DNA of 64,000 bases from Rubellimicrobium roseum (GTDB lineage: Bacteria > Pseudomonadota > Alphaproteobacteria > Rhodobacterales > Rhodobacteraceae): NCBI RefSeq assembly GCF_006152145.1, contig NZ_VDFV01000009.1:62001-126000 (forward strand), in the 5' to 3' direction. Both the position numbers and the translations under genes were made by a program. Positions 16,348 through 25,199 of this stretch are shown here, one piece after another; positions within the stretch are counted from its first letter, which is position 1, and each line of letters starts with the position of its first letter. The notes below the pieces were generated by a model, which was not told where the DNA came from, ran no database searches, and saw nothing but the letters and a program-made list of their open reading frames with translations.

Positions 16348-17759
16348 GACAGGTCCTGCTCTGACCCGATGGGGCAACAGGAACAGACCGCAGCAATCGG
16401 GTCAGGACTGGAAGAGCAGCCTGACCGTGATAACCGCGACAAGAAGCGGTTCTGTTGCGGACCTCGGCGTAAGGGCGAACAGCCACCGGTTCCGATCTGC
16501 GTCAGGCGACGCGCACCCTCCCGGAGGGTCGGGAAGCCTGAAGCGGCCGGGAAGGGCGGCGTGGGCCCGAAACGCGGCGGCAGAGCGGTCGGGGAGGCGG
16601 GCCGAGAGCCGTTCGCCTGGGGCGCCGGGCCGCGCCTCTTCGCCTCCCTGGGGCGCTGCCGAGCATGGCCGCGCCCGTGGCACCGGACCGCCCGGGCGAT
16701 ACGGCGGCTCGCTCGCAACACTGCGTGGCGGGCCCGGGCTTCGGGCGGGTAGGGCAGCCGTGACACTCCGGGCCGCGACGGCGACGGAACCAGCTTGCGG
16801 GCGGTAACCTGTGCCCAAGCGGCAGGGCAGGCCGAGGTCCGGCACGGGCCGGCTCGGCTTGACCCGCGTCCGCAGGCGCGCGACAGGCCCCGTCACCTCG
16901 CGCCGCAGCGGCCCGACCTGTGCCTTCCGTCTCAGCCGAGCCTGAGTCGCCGCGGGGCCGGCGCGCTCCTCTCCCGTTGCCAACCCGCCCAGCCCCGTCC
17001 GCCCACAAGGGGGCATCACCCGAGTTCAGCAAGCGAGCCTGCCATAAGAGTGAAGTAGGCGCTGACTTAGGTCGAGCGCCCGGCTCAGCATGAACATCTA
17101 GATACCACGTGCGGCTTGCTCGTCCTTGTACTTGAGGGAACTGTGCTGGAACCAGTCGTCCTGCGTATTGCCTGCGCTTACCTTCCCGTCCGCCGCCGGG
17201 AACCCAGCCCATCAGGGTAGAGGTGCATCGCACTTGCCGTGACACCCCACGCATCACCTGATGATGAAAGCACTTACCCTGATCGTGGCCATAGAGCGCC
17301 ACCTTGGTGCTCCGGGCTGTAGCGGAGAGGCGCACCCGAGACCCGCAATCGGACACCCGCAAAGATCCCTCGCCGCCCGCGGGCTGACGTGATGACGGCC
17401 GCCGAAGTGGTACACGGACAATCCGGTTCCACTTCCGTGGTAGCGAGAAGTGCGATCATAAGCTTCCGGCAGCGAACTCACGAAGAGTATTGCCCTGGGG
17501 CGCTCAGCCAGTCTGGCTGCCGGAAAGGAACTCACGCACATCCACGGAGAGGCGCTCACCGAGGACTTCTCCGGTAAGGTGTGACGCCTGGACACCCGAA
17601 AGGCACTGTGGCCACCGACAAGCTGCACCGATCACAAGCCATGCGCAGTCAACCACGGCGCCCTACTTCACATGCAGGATCACGATAGCTGTTGGACTCG
17701 CACACAGTCGGACCACCCCCGCTGGGGAGTTACCTGATTTCCTGATTCCTCTGGTAGAG
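16348..17759. other. 1.4-kb interval without a recognised gene
   Basis: Several open frames cross this stretch on both strands, but all are Arg/Pro/Gly/Ala-rich and mutually overlapping, and none resembles a protein family I know. No tRNA, terminator or clear repeat was found other than the tRNA at its right border. The right part (about 17040-17760) is less G+C-rich than the left. It may be old, degraded horizontally acquired DNA next to a tRNA, or simple intergenic sequence. Confidence 0.4.
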
Positions 17760-17835
17760 TGGTGAGCCGTGTAGGGATCGAACCTACGACAAACTGATTA
17801 AGAGTCAGTTGCTCTACCAACTGAGCTAACGGCCC
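17760..17835 (-). tRNA. tRNA-Lys (anticodon CTT)
   Basis: The reverse strand folds as a full 76-nt cloverleaf: acceptor GGGCCGT paired with ACGGCTC, D-arm with AGCTCAGTTGGTAGAGC, anticodon stem ACTGA/TCAGT around loop CTCTTAA (anticodon CTT, reading AAG), and T-arm with GGTTCGATCC. The 3' CCA is encoded in the DNA at 17760-17762. It is divergent from dapF. No integrase or repeated tRNA 3' end was seen beside it. Confidence 0.97.
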
Positions 17836-17906
17836 ACGGGGGGCGACATATGGCCCTGAGCCGGCGGGGTCAAGGGGCTCTGGAAAGGGAGAGGCATCGA
17901 GAGTAA

Positions 17907-18752
17907 GTGAGCGCCATGCGTGACATGAGAGACACAGGCCTGCCCTTCGCCAAGATGCACGGGCTCGGCAACGACTTCCTGGTGATCGACGGCCGCCCGG
18001 CGCGCGTGGCGATGACGCCTGCGCTCGCGCGCGCGCTGGGCGACCGGCACCGTGGCGTGGGCTTCGACCAGCTCGCGCTGATCGAGGACTCGGACCGGGC
18101 CGACCTCGCCCTGCGGTTCTGGAACGCCGACGGCTCCGAGTCGTCGACCTGCGGCAATGCGACGCGCTGCATCGCGCGGGCCGAGCTGGACCGGACAGGA
18201 CGCTCGGCGCTGACCCTCGCCACAGAGCGGGGCGTGCTGGAGGCGCGCGACGCCGGAGAGGGCCTCACGGCGGTCAACCTGGGGCCGCCGCGGCTCCTGT
18301 GGCACGAGATCCCGCTCGCCGAGGCGATGGACACACTGGAGCTTCCCATCGGGGGGGCGCCCACGGCGACCTCGATGGGCAATCCGCACTGCACCTTCTT
18401 CGTTCCAGACGTGGAGGCGGTGGACCTCTCCACCTTCGGCCCGGCGCATGAGCACCACCCGCTCTTCCCGCAGCGCACGAACGTGCAGGTCGTGCAGGTG
18501 CTGGCGCGCGACCGCCTCAGGATGCGGGTCTGGGAGCGCGGCGCGGGATACACGCTGGCCTCGGGCTCGTCCTCCTGCGCGGTGTCTGTCGCGGCGGCGC
18601 GGCGGGGGCTGGCCGATCGGGACGTGACGGTGGTCCTGGACGGGGGTGAACTGCGCATCCGCTGGGCCGAGGACGGGGTCTGGATGACCGGCCCCACGGC
18701 GCATGTCTTCTCGGGGGTCCTCACCCCCGCCTTCCTGGAGTCGTTCGCATGA
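17907..18752 (+). CDS. dapF: Diaminopimelate epimerase with second catalytic Cys replaced
   Basis: The 281-residue protein covers the whole DapF fold: AKMHGLGNDFLVIDGR at the start, NADGSESSTCGNATRC with the first catalytic Cys (Cys82), and MGNPHCTFFV in the linker. DapF interconverts LL- and meso-diaminopimelate for lysine and peptidoglycan synthesis. Its second thiol normally lies in GxGxTxACGTGACA; here the text is ERGAGYTLASGSSSCAV, so that position is Ser219, with Cys224 five residues on. The context (4-base overlap with mtaB) is the normal rhodobacteral dapF-mtaB pair, so the assignment stands, but activity deserves checking. GTG 17907 is used; ATG 17916 or 17925 are also possible. Confidence 0.88.
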   Translation: MSAMRDMRDTGLPFAKMHGLGNDFLVIDGRPARVAMTPALARALGDRHRGVGFDQLALIEDSDRADLALRFWNADGSESSTCGNATRCIARAELDRTGRSALTLATERGVLEARDAGEGLTAVNLGPPRLLWHEIPLAEAMDTLELPIGGAPTATSMGNPHCTFFVPDVEAVDLSTFGPAHEHHPLFPQRTNVQVVQVLARDRLRMRVWERGAGYTLASGSSSCAVSVAAARRGLADRDVTVVLDGGELRIRWAEDGVWMTGPTAHVFSGVLTPAFLESFA

Positions 18753-20002
18753 AGGCACCCGTCTTCGCCACGCTGGGCTGCCGGCTCAACGCCTGGGAAA
18801 CCGAGGCGATGAAGACGCTCGCCGCGCAGGCGGGCGTGGGCGACGCCGTGGTGGTCAACACCTGCGCCGTCACCCAGGAGGCCGTGCGCAAGGCCAAGCA
18901 GGAGATCCGGCGGCTGGCGCGTGAGAACCCCGGCGCCCGCGTGGTCGTCACGGGCTGCGCCGCGCAGATCGAGCCCGAGACCTTCGCCGCCATGCCCGAG
19001 GTCGGCCTCGTCCTCGGCAATGCCGAGAAGCTGGACCCCGGCGCCTGGACGCGGCTTGCCCCCGACTTCGTGGGCGAGACCGAACGCGTCCTCGTGGACG
19101 ACATCATGTCGGTGAGGGAAACGGCGAGCCACCTGATCGACGGCTTCGGCACCCGCGCGCGGGCCTATGTGCAGGTCCAGAACGGCTGCGACCACCGCTG
19201 CACCTTCTGCATCATCCCGTTCGGCCGGGGGAACTCCCGCTCGGTGCCCGCGGGCGTGGTGGTGGACCAGATCGCGCGACTCGTGGACAAGGGCTTCCTG
19301 GAGGTCGTGCTGACCGGCGTGGACCTCACCTCCTGGGGCGCGGACCTGCCGGGCGGGCCGAAGCTCGGGGACCTCGTGCTGCAGGTCCTCAGGCTCGTTC
19401 CCGGCCTCGCGCGGCTGCGCATCTCCTCGATCGACTCGATCGAGGCCGATCCGCGCCTGATGGAAGCCCTCGCCACCGAGCCGCGCCTCATGCCGCACCT
19501 GCACCTGTCCCTGCAGGCCGGACACGATCTCACGCTCAAGCGCATGAAGCGGCGGCACCTGCGCGACGACGCCCTGCGCTTCTGCGAGGAGGCGCGCAGC
19601 CTTCGGCCCGACGTGACCTTCGGCGCCGATCTCATCGCCGGCTTCCCGACCGAGACCGAGGCGATGTTCGAGGGCTCCCTGGGGCTGATCGAGGATTGCG
19701 GGCTGACCTGGCTGCATGTCTTCCCCTTCTCCCCCCGCAAGGGCACGCCCGCCGCCAAGATGCCCGCCGTGCCAGGCCCGGTGATCCGGGAACGCGCGGC
19801 GCGGCTGCGGGCGGCCGGAGAGGAGGCCGCGCGCCGGCATCTCGACGCGCAGGTCGGGCGTCGCCACCTCGTGCTGATGGAAAGCGCGACCCTGGGGCGC
19901 ACCGAGCAGTTCGCCGAGGTCGCCTTCGGCGAGGAGCGGCCCGTGGGCGCCATCATTGAGGCGACGATCCGGGGCGTGGAGGCCGGCCGGCTCGCGGCCT
20001 GA
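18749..20002 (+). CDS. mtaB: tRNA t6A37 C2-methylthiotransferase MtaB
   Basis: The 417-residue radical-SAM enzyme is of the MiaB family. The amino-terminal UPF0004 domain carries cluster ligands Cys11, Cys39 and Cys70. The radical-SAM CxxxCxxC is Cys147, Cys151 and Cys154 in NGCDHRCTFC, and a short TRAM-like tail follows. The GFGTRARAYVQVQNGC wording fits MtaB, which converts t6A37 to ms2t6A37 in ANN-decoding tRNAs; a tRNA-Lys lies close by. The start overlaps dapF by four bases, so the two are co-translated. The conserved pairing with dapF is typical for Rhodobacterales. Confidence 0.93.
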   Translation: MKAPVFATLGCRLNAWETEAMKTLAAQAGVGDAVVVNTCAVTQEAVRKAKQEIRRLARENPGARVVVTGCAAQIEPETFAAMPEVGLVLGNAEKLDPGAWTRLAPDFVGETERVLVDDIMSVRETASHLIDGFGTRARAYVQVQNGCDHRCTFCIIPFGRGNSRSVPAGVVVDQIARLVDKGFLEVVLTGVDLTSWGADLPGGPKLGDLVLQVLRLVPGLARLRISSIDSIEADPRLMEALATEPRLMPHLHLSLQAGHDLTLKRMKRRHLRDDALRFCEEARSLRPDVTFGADLIAGFPTETEAMFEGSLGLIEDCGLTWLHVFPFSPRKGTPAAKMPAVPGPVIRERAARLRAAGEEAARRHLDAQVGRRHLVLMESATLGRTEQFAEVAFGEERPVGAIIEATIRGVEAGRLAA

Positions 20003-20111
20003 CCCCTGACGGGTTGGCGCGAAGGGGCGCGAGGCGGGCGAAGGGGTCGTCATGGGCGGCTCTCCGGTCCGGGCGCGGAAGACGCCGGGGTAAGGTCAGG
20101 ATCGCAGCCAA

Positions 20112-20145
20112 GGGTTAACGAAGCCTCACACCACCGAACGGTCCT
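20112..20145 (+). repeat. Degenerate copy of the TTAAC/CCACCG palindromic element
   Basis: GGGTTAACGA followed 11 bases later by CCACCG-AA-CGGT matches the reverse complement of the element at 46477-46528 in its first ten bases and in its centre, though here the central palindrome is imperfect. It lies about 110 bases after mtaB, in the gap before the small gene at 20275. Confidence 0.45.
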
Positions 20146-20274
20146 CCCCCGATTCGCGCAACACCCGCGGACGGCCGGACCTGGACGGATCGGGGCGCAA
20201 CCGGACTTGCACCACCGCGCGGGCTGCATGGGAGCGGTCCCGGCCAGGGCACACCCCAGCAACGAGACCTGCCC

Positions 20275-20604
20275 ATGTTCGCTCGACGTCCCCCGCGAAC
20301 CCGGTCCCTGCGCGGCGGCCTGATCCGCCGCGCTGGTGGCGCCCCCGTCTGCCTGCTGGCCTATGAGGGCAAGCATGGCGACTCGGCCGGCCTGCGGCCG
20401 ATCAGTCAGGCGCTGGTCCGGCTGCCGGGCGAGGTGATGTGCGGCTTCCATGCCGGGCACCCCGCCGAAGAGGACGACGTCCTGATCCGCGTGAACCCGA
20501 CAAGGGCCGGCATCCTGTTGCACACGGGCTTGGACGCTCCGCTGCGAAGTCCGGCCACCCCCGGCCCCGATGACTTCGTGCGCCTCTGCCGCGACCTCGC
20601 GTGA
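20275..20604 (+). CDS. Hypothetical 109-residue protein
   Basis: The open frame has the window's normal codon bias (strong G/C at third positions with scattered TAT, CAT and GAT codons) and a mixed, non-repetitive amino-acid composition (for example CLLAYEGKHGDSAGLRPISQ), which suggests real coding. No domain, signal peptide or membrane segment is recognised. No convincing ribosome site precedes ATG 20275, so both start and existence are tentative. It lies between mtaB and the GST gene, all on the same strand. Confidence 0.45.
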   Translation: MFARRPPRTRSLRGGLIRRAGGAPVCLLAYEGKHGDSAGLRPISQALVRLPGEVMCGFHAGHPAEEDDVLIRVNPTRAGILLHTGLDAPLRSPATPGPDDFVRLCRDLA

Positions 20605-20701
20605 GCGGGGGGCCTCCGCACCGGCCACTGGGCCCGGCGTCGCCGCCTTGAGCGCGTCGGCGTCGGTGGCTAGGCTCGGAGAAACCCCGAAAGGCCCGCC
20701 C

Positions 20702-21304
20702 ATGAAGCTCCTGATCTCCTCCGCCTCCCCCTACGTGCGCAAGGTGCGCGTTCTCGTGCGCGAGGCGGGCCGCGAGGGCGAGATCGCGGAGGTGATGGTC
20801 CAGACCACCGCCTTGGCCACCGACCCGCAGATCCCGGGCGTGAACCCCCTGGGCCGCATCCCGGTCCTGATCCGCGACGAGGGGCCGCCGGTCGTGGACA
20901 GCCGGGTGATCTGCCGCTTCTTGGACGCCCGTTGGGGCGCGGGGCTCTACCCCGAGGCGCGGCTCTGGGAGGTGCTGACGCTGGAGGCGCTGGCGGAGGG
21001 GATGCTCGACTCGGCGCTGCTCATGGCCTACGAGGCCCGGCTGCGCCCCGAGGAGAAGCGCTTTCCCGACTGGGTCGAGGCGCAGTGGGCCAAGGTCGCC
21101 CGCGCGCTCGATGCGCTGGAGGCGGACTGGACGGGGCATCTGGCCGGCCCCCCCGACATGGGACAGGTCGGGCTTGCCTGCGCGCTGGGCTATCTCGACT
21201 TCCGCCACGGGGCTCGTGGCTGGCGCGAGGGGCGGCCCCGGCTCGCGGCCTGGGAGGCGGAGATGGCCGCGCGGCCGAGCCTGACGGCCACCGCCCCGGC
21301 CTGA
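20702..21304 (+). CDS. Glutathione S-transferase family protein
   Basis: The 200-residue product has an amino-terminal thioredoxin-like domain starting [16 protein letters not shown], a glutathione-site region [10 protein letters not shown] and [12 protein letters not shown], then an all-helical carboxy-terminal domain. The active-site position carries serine rather than cysteine or tyrosine (SSASPY), as in several bacterial GST groups. ATG 20702 is chosen because it begins the conserved first strand. It precedes petABC by about 240 bases. A role in detoxification or cofactor handling is generic inference. Confidence 0.88.
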   Translation: MKLLISSASPYVRKVRVLVREAGREGEIAEVMVQTTALATDPQIPGVNPLGRIPVLIRDEGPPVVDSRVICRFLDARWGAGLYPEARLWEVLTLEALAEGMLDSALLMAYEARLRPEEKRFPDWVEAQWAKVARALDALEADWTGHLAGPPDMGQVGLACALGYLDFRHGARGWREGRPRLAAWEAEMAARPSLTATAPA

Positions 21305-21546
21305 GGGACGCGGGCCCCGGCCCGCGCGGGAGCCGATCCCGCAGGCGCGGGCGGTCGCCGTCCGTGGGGGCGCGGCGGCTTGGCCACCCCTCCAACGATC
21401 GTGTTCCCCCGCCCTGCCCTGCGCCTTTCTGTCCGCTGGACCAAGCGGAATTTGGTGATAAACAGCCGCGCATAATGGACGGGTGCGCCTGCGCGCGTCC
21501 TACCCGCTATGGGCGGTCTTCCGCCCCCATCCCGAGAGAGGTTCCC

Positions 21547-22128
21547 TTGTCGCATACCGAAGCACCTCAGGGCACCCGCCGCGACTTCATCTACTACGCG
21601 ACGGCCGGCGCCGGCGCCGTGGTGACCGGAGCGGCCGTGTGGCCCCTCGTCAACCAGATGAACCCCTCGGCGGACGTCATGGCCCTGGCCTCGATCCGGG
21701 TGGACGTGGCCGAGGTCACCCCCGGCACCCAGATCACCGTGCTGTGGCAGGGCAAGCCGGTCTTCATCCGCGCCCGCACCGAGGAGGAGATCGCCGCCGC
21801 CCGCGAGGTGCCGGTCGAGGAGCTGGTCGACGCCACGGCGAACAACGCCAACCTGCTGGACGACGTTCCCGCCACCGACGAGAACCGCGCCCTGCCCAAC
21901 CCCGAGGGCAGCGAGCTGCCCGAGGGCACCTGGCTCGTGCAGATGGGCGTCTGCACCCACCTGGGCTGCGTGCCGCTGGGCGAATCGGGCGACTTCGGCG
22001 GCTGGTTCTGCCCCTGCCACGGCTCGCACTACGACACCTCGGGCCGCATCCGCCGGGGGCCCGCGCCCCGCAACCTGCCCGTCCCCGTCGCGGCCTTCGT
22101 GGACGCGACCACCATCCAGCTCGGCTGA
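21547..22128 (+). CDS. petA: Rieske iron-sulfur subunit of the cytochrome bc1 complex
   Basis: The 193-residue protein is close to Rhodobacter PetA. It has a twin-arginine anchor [20 protein letters not shown], one membrane helix and a soluble Rieske domain. The 2Fe-2S ligands are Cys136 and His138 (in VCTHLGC) and Cys155 and His158 (in FCPCHGSH), with Cys141-Cys157 as the disulfide. The insertion around residues 80-115 is typical of alphaproteobacteria. Start TTG 21547 is preceded by AGAGAGG and gives the expected length; no closer ATG exists. It transfers electrons from ubiquinol to cytochrome c1 in the periplasm. First gene of petABC. Confidence 0.96.
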   Translation: MSHTEAPQGTRRDFIYYATAGAGAVVTGAAVWPLVNQMNPSADVMALASIRVDVAEVTPGTQITVLWQGKPVFIRARTEEEIAAAREVPVEELVDATANNANLLDDVPATDENRALPNPEGSELPEGTWLVQMGVCTHLGCVPLGESGDFGGWFCPCHGSHYDTSGRIRRGPAPRNLPVPVAAFVDATTIQLG

Positions 22129-22140
22129 GGAGAGGTCCCG

Positions 22141-23487
22141 ATGTCCGGTGTCCTTCACGACGACTACATCCCCAAGACCCGCGCCGAGAAGTGGGTCGAG
22201 CGGCGCCTGCCCATCATCTCGCTGATCCACGGCTTCGTCACGATCCGCACGCCCAAGAACCTGAACTGGATGTGGATCTGGGGGATCATCCTCACCTTCG
22301 CGCTGGTGGGGCAGATCGCGACGGGCGTGATCCTCGCCATGCACTACACGCCGCACGTGGACATGGCCTTCGCCTCGGTCGAGCACATCATGCGCGACGT
22401 GAACGGCGGGCACATGCTCCGCTACTTCCACGCCAACGGCGCCTCGCTGATGTTCGTGGCCGTGTACCTGCACATCTTCCGCAACCTCTATTACGGCAAC
22501 TACAAGACGCCGCGCGAGGTCACCTACATCATCGGCATCCTGATGTTCGTGCTGATGATGGGCATCGCCTTCATGGGCTACGTGCTGCCCTGGGGCCAGA
22601 TGTCCTTCCACGGCACGGCGGTGATCACCGGCCTCTTCGGCGCCATCCCCTTCGTGGGCGAGTCGATCCAGACTTGGCTCCTGGGCGCGGGGGCCGTGGG
22701 CCAGCCGGCGCTGAACCGCTTCTTCTCGCTGCACTACCTGCTGCCGTTCATCCTGCTCGGGCTGACCTTCGTCCATTTCTGGGCCTTCCACACCACCGGC
22801 AACAACAACCCCACCGGGGTTGAGGTCCGCCGCACCTCCAAGGAGGAGGCCCGCGCCGACACCGTGCCCTTCTGGCCCTACTTCGTGCTCAAGGACCTCT
22901 ACGCGCTCGCGGTCGTGCTCGCGGTGTTCTGGGCGATCGTCAGCTTCATGCCGAACTACCTGGGCCACCCGGACAACTACATCCCGGCCAACGCGCTGGT
23001 GACGCCCGCGCACATCGTGCCGGAATGGTACTTCCTGCCCTTCTACGCGATCCTGCGCGCCTTCACCGGCGACGTCTGGGTGGTGATGTTCGTCGACTGG
23101 ATCAGCTTCGGCGTGATCGACGCCAAGTTCTTCGGCGTGCTCGCCATGTTCGGCGCCATCATCGTCATGGCGCTGGCGCCCTGGCTCGACACCTCGCTCG
23201 TGCGCTCGGGCCGCTACCGCCCGATGTTCAAGTGGTGGTTCTGGCTGCTGGTCGTGGACTTCATCGTCCTGATGTGGGTCGGCGCCATGCCGGCCGAGGG
23301 GATCTACCCCTACATCGCCCTGATCGGCGCGACCTACTGGTTCGCCTACTTCCTGGTGATCCTGCCGCTCCTCGGCGTGATCGAGAAGCCCGTGGCCCCG
23401 CCCGTCTCCATCGAGGCCGACTTCGCGGCCCACTACGACCCCCAGACCGGGGGCACCAAGCAGTTCGCTGGCCAGCCGGCCGAGTGA
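22141..23487 (+). CDS. petB: Cytochrome b subunit of the bc1 complex
   Basis: The 448-residue protein has eight membrane helices and both b-type haem sites (His pairs in helices B and D; for example [20 protein letters not shown] and [19 protein letters not shown]). The quinol-oxidation PEWY motif is present ([17 protein letters not shown]). The full fused b/subunit-IV form seen in proteobacteria is complete, with an alphaproteobacterial carboxy-terminal extension. GAGGAGAGG at 22127-22135 is its ribosome site. It lies 12 bases after petA. Confidence 0.97.
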   Translation: MSGVLHDDYIPKTRAEKWVERRLPIISLIHGFVTIRTPKNLNWMWIWGIILTFALVGQIATGVILAMHYTPHVDMAFASVEHIMRDVNGGHMLRYFHANGASLMFVAVYLHIFRNLYYGNYKTPREVTYIIGILMFVLMMGIAFMGYVLPWGQMSFHGTAVITGLFGAIPFVGESIQTWLLGAGAVGQPALNRFFSLHYLLPFILLGLTFVHFWAFHTTGNNNPTGVEVRRTSKEEARADTVPFWPYFVLKDLYALAVVLAVFWAIVSFMPNYLGHPDNYIPANALVTPAHIVPEWYFLPFYAILRAFTGDVWVVMFVDWISFGVIDAKFFGVLAMFGAIIVMALAPWLDTSLVRSGRYRPMFKWWFWLLVVDFIVLMWVGAMPAEGIYPYIALIGATYWFAYFLVILPLLGVIEKPVAPPVSIEADFAAHYDPQTGGTKQFAGQPAE

Positions 23488-23498
23488 GAGGACCCGAC

Positions 23499-24371
23499 AT
23501 GCTCAAGACGCTCGCTCTCGGCGCAGCCCTTGCCCTGACCGCTCCGGCCGCCTTCGCGGCCGGGGAGGGGCACGTCACCGACTACGCCTTCTCCTTCGAG
23601 GGGCCCTTCGGCTCCTATGACACGATGCAGCTCCAGCGCGGCCTGCAGGTCTACACCGAGGTCTGCGCCTCCTGCCACGGCCTGAGCTACGTCGCCTTCC
23701 GCAACCTGTCCGAGCCCGGCGGCCCCGAACTGCCCGAGGACCAGATGCGGGCCTATGCCGAGTTCTACGAGGTCTTCGACGAGACGCTCGCGGACGGCGA
23801 GGGCGACTTCCGCACGGCCACGCCGGCGGACCGCTTCCCGCACTCGGCGCTGGCGAACGCCCCGGACCTGTCGCTGATGGCCAAGGCCCGCAAGGGCTTC
23901 GAAGGCCCCTACGGCACGGGCCTGAGCCAGCTCTTCAACGGCATGGGCGGCGCCGAGTACATCGCCTCGCTGCTGAACGGCTACGAGGAGCCCCCGGCCT
24001 GCGCCCCCGAGGACTTCGAGGGCTACTACAACGTGGCCTTCGCCGCCGGCGGCTTCCCCGAGGAGTGCAAGGACGACCACGGCCACCACACGGTGCCGGG
24101 CTCCTGGATCGCCATGCCGCCCCCGATCTCGGACGGTCAGGTCGAGTACATCGACGGCTCGCCCACCCATGTCGAGGCGCTGTCGCACGACGTGGCGGCC
24201 TTCCTGATGTGGTCGGCCGAGCCGCACCTGAACGCCCGCAAGCAGGCGGGCCTCACCGGCATCATCTTCCTGACGGTGCTCGCCACGCTCCTGTACCTCA
24301 CCAACAAGCGCATCTGGGCGCCGGTGAAGGCCGCGGGCAAGCCCATCGGCCGCGACCAGCACGGCCTCTGA
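23499..24371 (+). CDS. petC: Cytochrome c1 subunit of the bc1 complex
   Basis: The 290-residue protein begins with a cleavable signal peptide (cut near AFA-AGEGHV). The covalent haem motif CASCH spans residues 56-60, and an axial Met is likely in SWIAMPPPI. One carboxy-terminal membrane anchor follows ([20 protein letters not shown]). It passes electrons from the Rieske centre to a soluble or membrane c-type cytochrome. It starts 11 bases after petB, and an intrinsic terminator follows the stop, closing the petABC operon. Confidence 0.96.
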   Translation: MLKTLALGAALALTAPAAFAAGEGHVTDYAFSFEGPFGSYDTMQLQRGLQVYTEVCASCHGLSYVAFRNLSEPGGPELPEDQMRAYAEFYEVFDETLADGEGDFRTATPADRFPHSALANAPDLSLMAKARKGFEGPYGTGLSQLFNGMGGAEYIASLLNGYEEPPACAPEDFEGYYNVAFAAGGFPEECKDDHGHHTVPGSWIAMPPPISDGQVEYIDGSPTHVEALSHDVAAFLMWSAEPHLNARKQAGLTGIIFLTVLATLLYLTNKRIWAPVKAAGKPIGRDQHGL

Positions 24372-24394
24372 CGCCGGGCCGCGCGACGGGATCG

Positions 24395-24425
24395 AAGGGG
24401 CGTCCGGGCGACCGGGCGCCCCTTT
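24395..24425 (+). terminator. Intrinsic terminator after petC
   Basis: The stem AAGGGGCG pairs with CGCCCCTTT, and inner CCGG/CCGG can extend it around GCGA. It lies about 24 bases after the petC stop and ends in a short T run. The convergent thiQ gene ends just beyond, at 24498, so it may serve both strands. Confidence 0.65.
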
Positions 24426-24497
24426 CGCGTTCGGGAAGGAGGGCTCGGCTCCGGTCCCCTGAAGGCCTCCTCGGGATGCCTGGGACCGGGGAAGGCG

Positions 24498-25199
24498 TCA
24501 GGCCGGAGGCCCGAGATAGGCCCGCAGCGCCGGGGGCGGGTCGGCCAGCACGGCCGCGGTCGGTGCCGGAGGCGAGGCCCGGCCCTCGGCCACCACGACG
24601 ACCAGATCGGCCAGGGCGCGCGCGTCCTCGGGGTCGTGCGTGACAAGAAGGAGCGTGGCGCCCCGGCCGCGCAGCACCTCGGAGGTGAGCGCGAGCATCT
24701 CGGCCTTGAGCGCGGGCCCCAGCGCCCCGAAGGGCTCGTCCATCAGGACGAGAGGGCGCTCCTGCACCAGCACGCGCGCCAGCGCCGCCCGCGCCTGCTG
24801 CCCGCCCGAAAGCTGCGCGGGCCGGCGGTCGCCGAGCCCCTGGAGCCCCACACGCGCCAGCGCCGCCGCGACGCGCTCCCGCTCGGGGGAGGAGAGGCGC
24901 AGGGAGGGCCGGAGCCCCAGCCCGACGTTCTGCGCGGCCGAAAGATGCGGGAAGAGGTTGTTGTCCTGGAACAGCACGCTGGCCGGCCTCTGGCCGGGAG
25001 GGAGTGGCCCGAGATCCCGCCCGTCCCATAGCACCCGGCCGGCGCGGGGCGGCAGGAAGCCAGCGATCCCGGCGAGGAGCGTAGACTTGCCTCCGCCCGA
25101 GGGCCCGAGCAGCGCGACCGTTGCCCCGCGCGGCACCGACAGGTCGGCAGCAAGGCGGAACGCGCCCTGCGCCAGTTCCAGCCCCTCAAGCCGCAGCAC
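24498..25199 (-). CDS. thiQ: Thiamine ABC transporter ATP-binding protein
   Basis: The 233-residue ATPase has Walker A GPSGGGKST, signature LSGGQQAR, Walker B LVLMDEPFGALG and switch-loop LLVTHDPEDA. Its short length without a regulatory domain fits ThiQ. It starts at GTG 25199, overlapping the end of thiP by 14 bases. The order thiB-thiP-thiQ behind a TPP riboswitch supports thiamine or thiamine phosphate import. It energises the single fused permease ThiP at the inner membrane. Confidence 0.92.
   Translation of the reverse strand: MLRLEGLELAQGAFRLAADLSVPRGATVALLGPSGGGKSTLLAGIAGFLPPRAGRVLWDGRDLGPLPPGQRPASVLFQDNNLFPHLSAAQNVGLGLRPSLRLSSPERERVAAALARVGLQGLGDRRPAQLSGGQQARAALARVLVQERPLVLMDEPFGALGPALKAEMLALTSEVLRGRGATLLLVTHDPEDARALADLVVVVAEGRASPPAPTAAVLADPPPALRAYLGPPA

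Noticed and set aside
14356-16377. A 673-codon reverse-strand frame over the GntR and aldehyde dehydrogenase genes
   Set aside because: Antisense shadow; both plus-strand genes carry full catalytic or DNA-binding motifs.
16402-17362. Long reverse-strand frames in the gene-free interval as hypothetical genes
   Set aside because: Low-complexity Arg/Pro/Ala/Gly composition, overlapping frames on both strands, no ribosome sites and no recognisable domain.
17760-17835. An integrative element attachment site at the tRNA-Lys
   Set aside because: No integrase gene or second copy of the tRNA 3' end was found in the window.
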